This document shows, one piece after another, positions 1 to 5,742 of a DNA stretch of 5,742 bases. The position numbers were made by a program, and so were the translations under genes. Below the pieces are notes generated by a model that saw only the letters and a list, made by a program, of their open reading frames with translations, did not search any database and was not told the DNA's origin. Source of the stretch: Bacillota bacterium (GTDB taxonomy: Bacteria; Bacillota_E; Sulfobacillia; Sulfobacillales; Sulfobacillaceae); contig JAKAAL010000321.1 in assembly GCA_021802375.1 (NCBI GenBank), forward strand, positions 1 to 5,742. The letters run 5' to 3'. Position 1 is the stretch's first letter. Each line of letters begins with the position of its first letter.

Positions 1-1217
1 GCGGGGCGCTCCCCCTCCACGACCTGGCGTACCGGCCATGATAGGGGGTTGTAGAGTAAGATGGGCGTGGCGGGCCGTTCGTCCTCATCCGCTGCTCGGG
101 TGTCTATCTTTCGCGCCAACGCGTCGAGGGCGCGCGCACCCACCTCGTCGGCCACGGTTTCAGAAAATCCGTAGAAGTTTCGGATGCTGGCATAGGCGGG
201 TTCTGAAGAGGTGCCCGCTAAAATGTCGTGAAACTGATTGAACAGCACATGTTTCCAGGCCATGGTCAGTTCGGCGCTATGCGCCTTGGTGTGCCACAGC
301 CGCTGGGCCACGGCATCGAGCTGCTCGCTCACGCCAAGCGCCATTTCCGCATGCTGATTGGCAGACTTCACCCATTGCATCACGGCGTACGCCCCGCTGG
401 CATGATGTTGCAAATCATCGGTGACCACGGGAAACGCCTTGGCATCGGTCGCGGTCAGCGCCTCAAAATAGATGTCCGGTGAGCTGAAGCGCAAGTCGTG
501 GTCTTCCTTGCGCAGGTCTTGGAGACCGTCGAGGGTCGCTCGAGTCGGTCCTCCTCCATGATTGCCAACGCCATAAAACACCATCAGCGGTTGTTGCAAC
601 GTGGTGATGGCTGACCGTGCGCGCGCCAGGCGCTGGCGGAGAACCTCTTGGTCCGTGCCCGGCGACGTATAGCTATCCATCAAACGAAAGGTGAGCACTT
701 CCGTGCCGTCGGGTCCCTGCCAGCGAAAAATGGGCCCGGGAAGCGTCTTTTCCTGTGCTTCGGGCCGCATCATCACGTAAGCGTGTAATCCGCTCTTCGT
801 AAGAATTTGGGGCAGTCCCAGGTTGTGGCCAAAGGAGTCGATATTATAGCCCACCTGGGCGACTTTTCCGAACGTTCGTTGAAAATACTGCTGTGAGTAC
901 AGGGTGTGACGACAAAAGGATTCTCCGCTAGGCAAATTGCAATCGGGCTCGACCCACATGCCCCCGACGATGCCCCAACGTCCCGACGCCACCTGTTTCT
1001 TGATCTCGGCAAACATGCTCGGGTCTTCGGTCTCAATCCACGCATAGTACGCGGCCGAGCTGGCCGTAAAGCAGACTTCGGGATATTCGCGCAGGCGGTC
1101 TAGTGCCGATCGAAAGGTCGACCACACTTCGTGCATGCCCTCGCGCCAATTCCAAATCCATACGGGATCAATATGGGCATTGCCAATGAGATGGATTTCT
1201 GAGTTCATCTTGGCCAT
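1..1217 (-). CDS. Alpha-mannosidase, glycoside hydrolase family 38 (3' end outside window)
   Basis: This gene encodes a GH38 retaining alpha-mannosidase, a zinc-dependent enzyme that removes alpha-linked mannose from oligosaccharides. The frame is open from the start at 1217 to the window edge, giving 405 residues; family members are usually 800-1000 or more, so roughly the catalytic half is present. AHIDPVW (residues 14-20) supplies zinc ligands H15 and D17. NIDSFGHN contains D127, the expected nucleophile and zinc ligand. GNHGGGPTR lies at 218-226. FNQFHDILAGTS contains H329, the expected fourth zinc ligand. YNPLSWPV (389-396) begins the later beta region. The ATG at 1217 is preferred because GGAGG ends 7 bases before it; a second in-frame ATG lies at 1208. 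There is no signal peptide, so the enzyme should be cytosolic and act on imported glycans. Family assignment is secure; linkage preference cannot be read from sequence. No frameshift was found across the stretch. Confidence 0.95.
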   Translation of the reverse strand, partial: MAKMNSEIHLIGNAHIDPVWIWNWREGMHEVWSTFRSALDRLREYPEVCFTASSAAYYAWIETEDPSMFAEIKKQVASGRWGIVGGMWVEPDCNLPSGESFCRHTLYSQQYFQRTFGKVAQVGYNIDSFGHNLGLPQILTKSGLHAYVMMRPEAQEKTLPGPIFRWQGPDGTEVLTFRLMDSYTSPGTDQEVLRQRLARARSAITTLQQPLMVFYGVGNHGGGPTRATLDGLQDLRKEDHDLRFSSPDIYFEALTATDAKAFPVVTDDLQHHASGAYAVMQWVKSANQHAEMALGVSEQLDAVAQRLWHTKAHSAELTMAWKHVLFNQFHDILAGTSSEPAYASIRNFYGFSETVADEVGARALDALARKIDTRAADEDERPATPILLYNPLSWPVRQVVEGERP

Positions 1218-1222
1218 CCACA

Positions 1223-1229
1223 CACCTCC
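1223..1229 (-). promoter_or_regulatory. Ribosome binding site of the alpha-mannosidase gene
   Basis: The minus strand reads GGAGGTG here, followed by TGTGG and then ATG at 1217. The GGAGG core sits 7 bases from that ATG and 16 from the internal ATG at 1208, which decides the start. Confidence 0.85.
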
Positions 1230-1230
1230 A

Positions 1231-1436
1231 GGGATATTCGCCATTGCCGATCTCAAAATCATCGCGCTCGGACTTGAATCTTTTGCGGAACTCAGGCCGT
1301 ACCCGATCGCATCGCGAAGGCGTCATGCTCTAGGCTCCAGAGTGTCTAATAATACATATAACATATATATAGATGACCGACTACCAAAATTTCGTAGAAT
1401 GCAAGCGATCCAAACGACGTTTCGATGGCGGATTGC
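1231..1436 (-). other. Leader region upstream of the alpha-mannosidase, with AT-rich promoter candidate
   Basis: No gene is visible here. A strongly AT-rich patch at about 1347-1373 stands out from its GC-rich surroundings and lies 130-155 bases upstream of the mannosidase start. On the minus strand it includes TATTAT (complement of 1349-1354), one mismatch from a sigma-A -10 box, but no good -35 lies at the right distance. A weak alternative pairs TTGGTA (complement of about 1383-1388) with AT-rich hexamers 17-18 bases on. A promoter somewhere here is likely, because the upstream fragment is broken and ends at 1437. The exact boxes are uncertain. Confidence 0.3.
1412..1422. promoter_or_regulatory. 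Short palindrome AAACG-A-CGTTT, possible operator
   Basis: AAACGACGTTT is a perfect 5-base inverted repeat around a central A. LacI-family sugar regulators often bind AAACG/CGTTT-type palindromes, and the site lies upstream of a sugar hydrolase gene, so an operator is conceivable. However, it is short, occurs once, and sits about 195 bases from the start codon, upstream of the AT-rich patch. Chance occurrence is quite possible. Confidence 0.15.
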
Positions 1437-1756
1437 CTATGCTGCTTCCTCGTTTTCTTCCGACCTGAAATGCCGCTCATATATTTCATGGGGCGATGAA
1501 ACCCCGTCCAATTTAGTTGCCCAAGGGTAGTCTTCGCCTTCGGTGTCGCTCCCAGGGCCGAAACCCAACGCCTCTTTACCCCGGCAAGATAGGGATGAGG
1601 CTCCCCAAACCTACTGGCTCTTTGCCATCATAAACATCTAGCATTGATGGCTGGGGCCGCTTCTCCAACCACCCGTCTCCATGTGGCAGACGCAGCGATG
1701 GGTATCCTCTGTACGGATCCTTTTTTTGGCATCAGGAGCCCGCGGTAGAATTCATA
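1437..1756 (-). pseudogene. Frameshifted fragment of an unidentified protein (about 105 residues)
   Basis: Three minus-strand frames join into one coherent reading that ends at TAG (complement of 1437-1439). The first piece (about 1756-1722) reads YEFYRGLLMPKK. The second (about 1724-1580) runs from DPYRGYPSLRLP through WLEKRPQPSMLDVYDG to SLIPILPG. The third (about 1580-1440) runs from KEALGFGPGSD through DYPWATKLDGV and SPHEIYERHF to NEEAA. The junctions fall at a run of seven A (complement of 1721-1727) and a run of four G (complement of 1579-1582); dropping one base at each restores a single frame. Upstream of 1756 the first frame meets a TAA (complement of 1757-1759), and no ribosome binding site precedes the ATG at 1732, so the fragment probably lacks its true start. 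I do not recognise the family. The frame joins are my inference from how protein-like the text is. Confidence 0.5.
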
Positions 1757-1872
1757 TTAGATGGCTCTCATGGGCAATGGGGCTAGACGGATATGCTAAT
1801 GAGCGAGAGACGTGGCGCCCGGACCCCAGGGTTAAACCCGCCGGTCGATGAAGGGATGTGGATAGCTTGCCG

Positions 1873-2101
1873 ATGATGATGAATGACTTCGCATGGTGGT
1901 GGATTTTCCCCCTTGGAGGCGTGATCCTAGGCGTCTTGGGCGTAGTCCTGGTTTTTCGAACAAGCAGGCGCCTCCCTCAGCGCTCTGTGGAATCGCCCCA
2001 CGATCCGTTGGCGGTAGCACGCAGCTCAAGGGAAGATCTCGAAGCCCGAGTTCGAACAGTTAGTGCAAGACCTCCTCCATACGGACCCCAACGAACCATG
2101 A
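1873..2101 (+). pseudogene. Small membrane protein with C-terminal SHOCT domain, broken by a frameshift
   Basis: The first frame (ATG at 1873, 1876 or 1879; an in-frame GTG at 1858 is also possible) gives MMMNDFAWWWIFPLGG, a single membrane segment of about 22 residues, then a basic RTSRR and a linker ending DPLAVAR at 2022. One base further on, the next frame continues as AQGKISKPEFEQLVQDLL and stops at TGA 2099-2101. Together these match the usual layout of SHOCT proteins: an N-terminal transmembrane helix, a short linker, and a C-terminal helical motif of the kind DPLeiarerYArGeIsreEFe. About three residues of that motif (like ERY) are missing at the join, so an out-of-frame deletion of about 8 bases is the simplest cause. 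Without correction the first frame runs on as unrelated sequence to 2499. SHOCT proteins are about 70-80 residues, matching the repaired length. Their molecular role is poorly defined. No convincing ribosome binding site is seen. Confidence 0.7.
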
Positions 2102-2317
2102 GACCCGCCGCCTCGCATGGGTGTTGTTTGGCGGCTTCGGGGTCCCCCGGTGTCGCTTCTCGTTCGTACATTATATGCCATCTGAAGTTAGAACCCCACC
2201 CACACGGCTGGATGAAGGACCTTGGTCGGGGAACCAGGAACGTCCAAGAGCGATCCCGGGGACCCTCGGAAACCCCCTCCTCGGCATCGAAGAGATCAGG
2301 CGGTGGGAGCATTCATT
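2102..2317. other. Stretch without a recognisable gene
   Basis: Several frames stay open on both strands here, which is common in GC-rich DNA, but none gives a motif, a ribosome binding site or a join to the neighbouring remnants that I can support. It may contain the decayed remainder of the aldo/keto reductase fragment to its right, whose C-terminal part would be expected on the minus strand here, but I could not follow it. Confidence 0.4.
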
Positions 2318-2643
2318 CTTCTCCTGTTCGCGGAACACTTCAAGCAGGTCTAAGCGATACCGGCTGGTACGGATCGTCGCGGTGCAGCCAATACAAAGAA
2401 ATGGTGTCCAAGCCCAAGTCCAGTGCGGTTCAGCGAATTTCCGTTGCAGCAGAGCTACATCCAGGCTCATCCTCCGGACCCCCGGCACACAGTTTTTAAA
2501 GGCAGACCGCCTAGTCTCTGCAACTTTACCACGCGTACGCCACTTCACCCGACCAATGGTGACCATCACGAAATTATGCGGATATGCGCGCCATGAAAAC
2601 GGTCCTATCTTCGCGATTTCGCCAGACCCCACGCCAGGTGGTC
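2318..2643 (-). pseudogene. Decayed aldo/keto reductase fragment
   Basis: The clearest part is LGLDTISLYWLHRDDPYQPV on the minus strand (complement of 2358-2417). This matches the aldo/keto reductase signature SLxxLGxDyIDLYwLHRDDPxxPv, in which the His is the catalytic tetrad histidine. Just upstream the same frame reads TEIR, then a TGA stop (complement of 2427-2429). Before 2441 another frame fits better: RRMSLDVALLQ resembles the helix before that signature, and further upstream GSGEIAKIG...WRAYPHNFVMVTI resembles the SExxlGxwL...dxfvlvTK region, with Ile in place of the catalytic Lys. After 2358 the reading returns to this frame as DLLEVFREQEKN, like the helix following the signature. Hence there are at least two frame changes, one stop, no start and no C-terminal half. 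Aldo/keto reductases use NAD(P)H to reduce sugars and aldehydes and are about 300-330 residues long. The core match is good; the flanking assignments are tentative. Confidence 0.6.
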
Positions 2644-2676
2644 CCCAACGCATTTTCCCCTCAGGAGGTTACGCCT

Positions 2677-2958
2677 TCATCCTGGCAAATAAAGCAGTTC
2701 TGGCTCATCTCCGACCTTGAGGTCGATGACATGAACCAGTTTGGCGCTTAACTTCATATCAAGAAGATACCGGTGGGGCCGTTTGGTGGACTGCCTGAGA
2801 TGGCCAGTAAGGCGGTGAGTAAGACTGCGAGCTGCGATTGGCTGTTGACGAGCCGTAACTAGGCTTCGGATGGCGACATGCCTATCAAAGGCAATCGTCA
2901 GTTCGGCCAAGGATGCCAGGATCTTCTCCGCCTTATGAGAATCCAGTCGGGTGAGCAC
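2677..2958 (-). pseudogene. Possible decayed gene, unidentified
   Basis: A GTG at 2958 opens a 93-codon minus-strand frame ending at TGA (complement of 2677-2679). Its first 30 or so residues look genuinely coding, with LDSHKAEKILASLAELT forming an amphipathic helix-like run and G or C mostly at the third codon position. In the middle, about 2765-2870, that bias is lost. A different frame has it instead, reading SQLAVLLTALLAISGSPP and ending at a stop, while the end (KLVHVIDLKVGDEPELLYL) again looks better in the first frame. This alternation suggests frameshift decay. No ribosome binding site precedes the GTG. I do not recognise the family. It could also be a short intact hypothetical protein, or chance. 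Confidence 0.25.
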
Positions 2959-3340
2959 GTTTCAGGCCAGGTCGTGCTTGACCGACCCGCGGTGCCCACA
3001 GGACCAGGACTCCGGGTGGCGGCGCCGTCCTTGAGGTCACGATTCCCATCGCGTAAATTTATTAGCGAGTCGGAAAACGCAATTCCCGGAAGAAGATAGC
3101 AATCATTACGGGACGTGAAAGTTGGCCTGGGCTGATAAGTTTGGACTTCCGTTGCTGAAAGCAATTTCAACATTTCTTCGGGAAATGGCGCTCCCACCAA
3201 AAGAACACAGTACGAAAACTCGACTCAGGAGTGATGCCAGAAGGACGTTAGTAAACAGGGAATCGCGTTTAAAAAGGCATCAATCCGTCATTTAGTACCA
3301 CTGTCCTGCATAGACGTTTAGTTCCATCTGTAAAGAATCT
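2959..3340. other. Intergenic stretch with no supported gene
   Basis: Nothing firm is seen. On the minus strand at about 3080-3225 one frame reads like protein (VEFSYCVLLVGAPFPEEM and on), but it has an upstream stop, low third-position GC and no known motif, so I do not call it. The sequence becomes steadily more AT-rich from about 3230 toward the promoter of the secreted hydrolase, as expected for an upstream regulatory region. The motif GTTTAAAA occurs at 3267-3274 and a close relative overlaps the -10 box, probably by chance. Confidence 0.4.
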
Positions 3341-3347
3341 TATAATG

Positions 3348-3376
3348 TTGACTGAAGTGTTGTCGCTGTTTAAAAT
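3348..3376 (+). promoter_or_regulatory. Sigma-A type promoter of the secreted glycoside hydrolase
   Basis: TTGACT (3348-3353) and TAAAAT (3371-3376) each differ from consensus by one base and are separated by exactly 17 bases. Transcription would start near 3383, leaving a leader of about 35 bases before the TTG start. A perfect TATAAT at 3341-3346 just upstream could be the -10 of a second, overlapping promoter, but its -35 (TTAGTT at 3318-3323) is poor. Confidence 0.75.
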
Positions 3377-3404
3377 TGGTATCGAGAAACTGGTTTCATA
3401 AAAT

Positions 3405-3412
3405 GGAGGTGA
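3405..3412 (+). promoter_or_regulatory. Ribosome binding site deciding a TTG start
   Basis: GGAGGTGA is a strong Shine-Dalgarno match. Its GGAGG core is 8 bases from the TTG at 3418, which opens the long hydrolase frame. It is only 4 bases from an ATG at 3414 in another frame that closes after 63 codons, so spacing favours the TTG. Confidence 0.85.
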
Positions 3413-3417
3413 CATGT

Positions 3418-5742
3418 TTGAACTATCGTCGTATGCTCACGCATGCCGTTTTGGCCTTGGGTTTAACCACAGCGCCTATGGCCGCCCTATCGGTATCGTC
3501 AGAAGCGGCAGCGAGTCCTTCAGGAGCTGGAGGCACGCTCTTTCCTTCCCAGCCGATCTTCAGCGACAACTTTTCCAGCGGGAAGCTCGCGCCGTTTGTC
3601 GCTAATAACGGCTTGACCCCTGGAGGAAGTTGGTCGGTGGGTTCTGGGGGACTGACTGCCAGCGACCTTAACAACACCAGTCCGCTGCAAAATCAAATTG
3701 CCTCGGTGCCCAATATGCCGTCGAACTCCGTGCTGAATACGTCCTTCACTGTCAATCAAGCCAATCTTACTGGATATTACCGGATTGGTCTCTTTGGTCG
3801 AGGAAGCGCCCCTAAAACGGGCGCATCACAATGGGACCTTGTATTTGACCATGGCAACTTAATCTTGGCTGACCAGTACGTCGGCATTCCAGCCAGCATT
3901 CCCTTTCCGATACAAGCAGGTCAATCCTATAACATGCAGATGGTGGTTAACGGCAACTGGGTGGGAGGCAAAGTGTGGCTTAAAGGCACCTCGGAACCCA
4001 CTCAGTGGACCATTAGCGCAAGTTTTCCCGGCTCCGGTCCCTTTACCGCGGTGGGCGTGGCAAGTGGCAATGCCAACGTGACGTTCCACAACTTTTCCGT
4101 CTATCCCGCCCCGCCCTCGCTGACCGTAACACCTACGAGCACCAGTGCCGTGTTTTCCGGTCAGACGGCGCCCTCGTACACAGTGAAAGTAGCGGCCAAC
4201 GACCCGAGCGAATCGGGGGTCTATTACGTCAACTATCTAGTGCGAAGTCTCAGTGGGACAACCGTAAGCCAAGCTCAGGTACCGATGGAACTTCCCCAAG
4301 CGGCCAACGCCACCGCCTCGACGACCCTCACCCTGCCGAGGCTTCCCAACGGTTACTATGCCACGGCATTTAACTTAACCAACGTGAAGACGGCGCTAAG
4401 CTATCAGTCCACCTACCCGGGGCACTCCAGCAATGCCCAAGGGGCTCCAGCAAATGCCTCGTCCCCGCCTCCGGGCCATACGCTCTCGCTGTTGCCCTCG
4501 TTCCCGGGCCAGACCGCTACCCAGTCGCCCGTGGACAACATCACCACGAGTCTCGCCCAAGTTCCGCCGGCACAACATCTCACCTCTCTAGATCCCTCGT
4601 CGCCCTTCGCCATCAATGGACCCGGCAACCGCTTTGGTGTGATTTCGCCGACCACCCAGTCCAATTTGGTGAAAGACTACACCTTATTTAAGGAACAGGG
4701 AATCCAGTGGGTGCGCACGGAGTTCATGTGGAACTTCGTGGAGCCCCAACCCGGCGTATACACCTGGAACCACAACGATGGTCTGGTGCAGGCCGCGCAT
4801 AGCGCCCATGAAAATCTGTTGGGCCTGCTCGATTATTGGGGGAACTATGCCAACCCCTTCATCACGCCGCCTCAGACCAACTTTCAGACGGCGGTACAAG
4901 AATACGACCAGTACGTGCAGTCGGTGGTCAAACGCTATATGCCCGGTGGTACCTTAGCCCAACAAATGGGATGGAAACACTACGGCATCACGGCCTGGGA
5001 AGTGTGGAACGAGCCCTCCACGCGGGCCTTTTGGCTTTCGCAAAACCCCACCCAATATGCCGAACTGGTCAAAGCGACTGCGGCGGCGATTAAGGCGGTC
5101 GAGCCCAATGCCACCATTTTGGCCTATAACTGGCATGCCCACACCATCTTGAACGTGGCGGGTTCGAACAGCTTTACCGGCATGTCGGTACACGACTACC
5201 CGGGACCGGTGCGACCCAGTCAATCGGAGTTCTACTATGGGATCAAGCAACTGCGCCAGCTCTTGACCTCGCACAATCTGCCCAACGCTCCTATCTGGAT
5301 GACGGAAAGCGGATTTAGCTCCAATCAAGTGACGCAGACGCAGCAGGCCGAGTATTTGGTGCGCGCCGAGATCCAAAGTCTGGCCGGTTCGCTGAATAAG
5401 TTCTTTATGTTTTCCTGGAACTACCCTGGCTCCGGCTGGGGGGAACTCAACGGCCAACTGCTACCTAAGCCGGCGTACGCCGCACTGGCGGGTCTGTCGA
5501 GCATGCTCAATGGCTACGGCCCGGCGCACGGCGTCAACCCTATCCAAATGGGTTCCGGCATTCGCGCCTACGCCTTTACCAATGGCAGCACCTCGTTGGT
5601 CGCCCTCTGGTCCAACGTCGGCGATGGCAGCTTTACCGTGCCTCCCGGCAACGTCCGGGCGTACGATTGGATGGGAAATCCCATTGCCGCTAACGGCGGG
5701 ACACTCACCGTTCCCCTTACTGGAAAACCCGTGTTTCTCGTC
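3418..5742 (+). CDS. Secreted multi-domain glycoside hydrolase, clan GH-A (GH39/GH5-like), 3' end outside window
   Basis: This is an extracellular retaining glycoside hydrolase; its substrate is unknown. The frame is open for 775 codons to the window edge. A TTG start is chosen from the ribosome binding site. The N terminus (NYRRM, then a hydrophobic run, then SEAAA near residue 34) is a signal peptide. Residues 46-230 form a jelly-roll-like domain of the LamG/concanavalin type, opening FSDNFSSG and closing VTFHNFSVYP. Residues 233 to about 330 look Ig-like, followed by a Ser/Pro/Gly-rich linker. The barrel covers about 405-690, with VRTEFMWNFVEPQPGVYTW near its start. E532 in WEVWNEP is the expected acid/base and E630 in WMTESGF the expected nucleophile, 98 residues apart; H592 sits in an HDYPG motif. 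A beta domain follows from about 695 and the last residues, KPVFLV, look close to a natural C terminus. Charged residues are unusually rare, which fits acid stability. GH39, GH5 or an unclassified GH-A family all remain possible. Confidence 0.9.
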   Translation, partial: MNYRRMLTHAVLALGLTTAPMAALSVSSEAAASPSGAGGTLFPSQPIFSDNFSSGKLAPFVANNGLTPGGSWSVGSGGLTASDLNNTSPLQNQIASVPNMPSNSVLNTSFTVNQANLTGYYRIGLFGRGSAPKTGASQWDLVFDHGNLILADQYVGIPASIPFPIQAGQSYNMQMVVNGNWVGGKVWLKGTSEPTQWTISASFPGSGPFTAVGVASGNANVTFHNFSVYPAPPSLTVTPTSTSAVFSGQTAPSYTVKVAANDPSESGVYYVNYLVRSLSGTTVSQAQVPMELPQAANATASTTLTLPRLPNGYYATAFNLTNVKTALSYQSTYPGHSSNAQGAPANASSPPPGHTLSLLPSFPGQTATQSPVDNITTSLAQVPPAQHLTSLDPSSPFAINGPGNRFGVISPTTQSNLVKDYTLFKEQGIQWVRTEFMWNFVEPQPGVYTWNHNDGLVQAAHSAHENLLGLLDYWGNYANPFITPPQTNFQTAVQEYDQYVQSVVKRYMPGGTLAQQMGWKHYGITAWEVWNEPSTRAFWLSQNPTQYAELVKATAAAIKAVEPNATILAYNWHAHTILNVAGSNSFTGMSVHDYPGPVRPSQSEFYYGIKQLRQLLTSHNLPNAPIWMTESGFSSNQVTQTQQAEYLVRAEIQSLAGSLNKFFMFSWNYPGSGWGELNGQLLPKPAYAALAGLSSMLNGYGPAHGVNPIQMGSGIRAYAFTNGSTSLVALWSNVGDGSFTVPPGNVRAYDWMGNPIAANGGTLTVPLTGKPVFLV

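Noticed and set aside
1135..1530. A 131-codon plus-strand open frame spanning the mannosidase start and its leader.
   Set aside because: It overlaps the well-supported minus-strand start and ribosome binding site, shows no motif and no ribosome binding site, and its translation is not protein-like.
1829..1840. Near-palindrome GGGTTAAACCC.
   Set aside because: It is short and isolated, has no following T run for a terminator, and no partner copy in the window.
1858..2499. A 213-codon plus-strand open frame as one intact protein.
   Set aside because: Only its first 55 or so residues belong to the SHOCT protein. After 2022 it is in the wrong frame and the rest opposes the aldo/keto reductase remnant.
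2171..2653. A 160-codon minus-strand open frame as an intact gene.
   Set aside because: Aldo/keto reductase similarity enters and leaves this frame, and the best-conserved segment lies in a different one, so it is not an intact gene.
2671..2716. A tiny minus-strand open frame, MSQNCFICQDEGVTS, with a CxxC pair.
   Set aside because: It is only 15 codons, the preceding AAGGTCGGAG is a weak ribosome binding site, and it overlaps another coding-like frame. A two-cysteine match of this length is expected by chance.
2121..2720. A 199-codon plus-strand open frame.
   Set aside because: It runs antisense to the aldo/keto reductase fragment, has no recognisable domain and no ribosome binding site; it is most likely a chance open frame in GC-rich DNA.
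2898..3225. Minus-strand reading VEFSYCVLLVGAPFPEEM and onward as a gene.
   Set aside because: There is an in-frame stop just upstream, low third-position GC, no ribosome binding site and no known family. It may be another remnant but cannot be supported.
1..5742. Search for tRNA, rRNA, CRISPR repeats, insertion sequence ends and a clear rho-independent terminator.
   Set aside because: None was seen by eye: no regularly spaced repeats, no transposase motif, no long terminal inverted repeats, and no stem-loop followed by a T run at a sensible position.

Overview
The window holds two divergently oriented glycoside hydrolase genes, each running off one edge, separated by about 2.2 kb of mostly broken coding sequence. 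The leftward gene (complement of <1..1217) is a cytosolic family 38 alpha-mannosidase. The rightward gene (3418..>5742) is a secreted multi-domain clan GH-A glycoside hydrolase, a GH39/GH5-like barrel carrying two accessory beta domains. The organism looks like a Gram-positive-type bacterium of moderate-to-high GC. Both genes have strong GGAGGTG ribosome binding sites, one uses a TTG start, and a near-consensus sigma-A promoter precedes the secreted enzyme. The secreted protein has very few charged residues, which fits an acidic habitat (a Sulfobacillus- or Alicyclobacillus-like acidophile). That habitat and lineage are inferences, not demonstrated.

Layout: 1-1217, alpha-mannosidase on the minus strand, with its 3' part outside the window. 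1231-1436, its leader, with an AT-rich patch and one small palindrome. 1437 to about 1756, minus strand, a roughly 105-residue unidentified protein recoverable only by correcting two single-base shifts, both at homopolymer runs. 1873-2101, plus strand, a small membrane protein with a C-terminal SHOCT domain, broken by an out-of-frame deletion. 2102 to about 2317, nothing recognised. About 2318-2643, minus strand, a decayed aldo/keto reductase fragment in alternating frames. 2677-2958, minus strand, coding-like but unidentified and probably decayed. 2959-3340, mostly unexplained. 3348-3412, promoter and ribosome binding site. 3418 to the end, the secreted hydrolase.

Functionally, the two intact genes suggest stepwise glycan use. 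The secreted enzyme would cut a polysaccharide outside the cell, and the cytosolic alpha-mannosidase would trim imported mannose-containing oligosaccharides. The link rests only on adjacency and enzyme class. No transporter or regulator is visible. The region between them reads as a graveyard of gene remnants (or, for one of them, possibly as sequencing error at homopolymers). I see no RNA gene, CRISPR array or recognisable insertion sequence.
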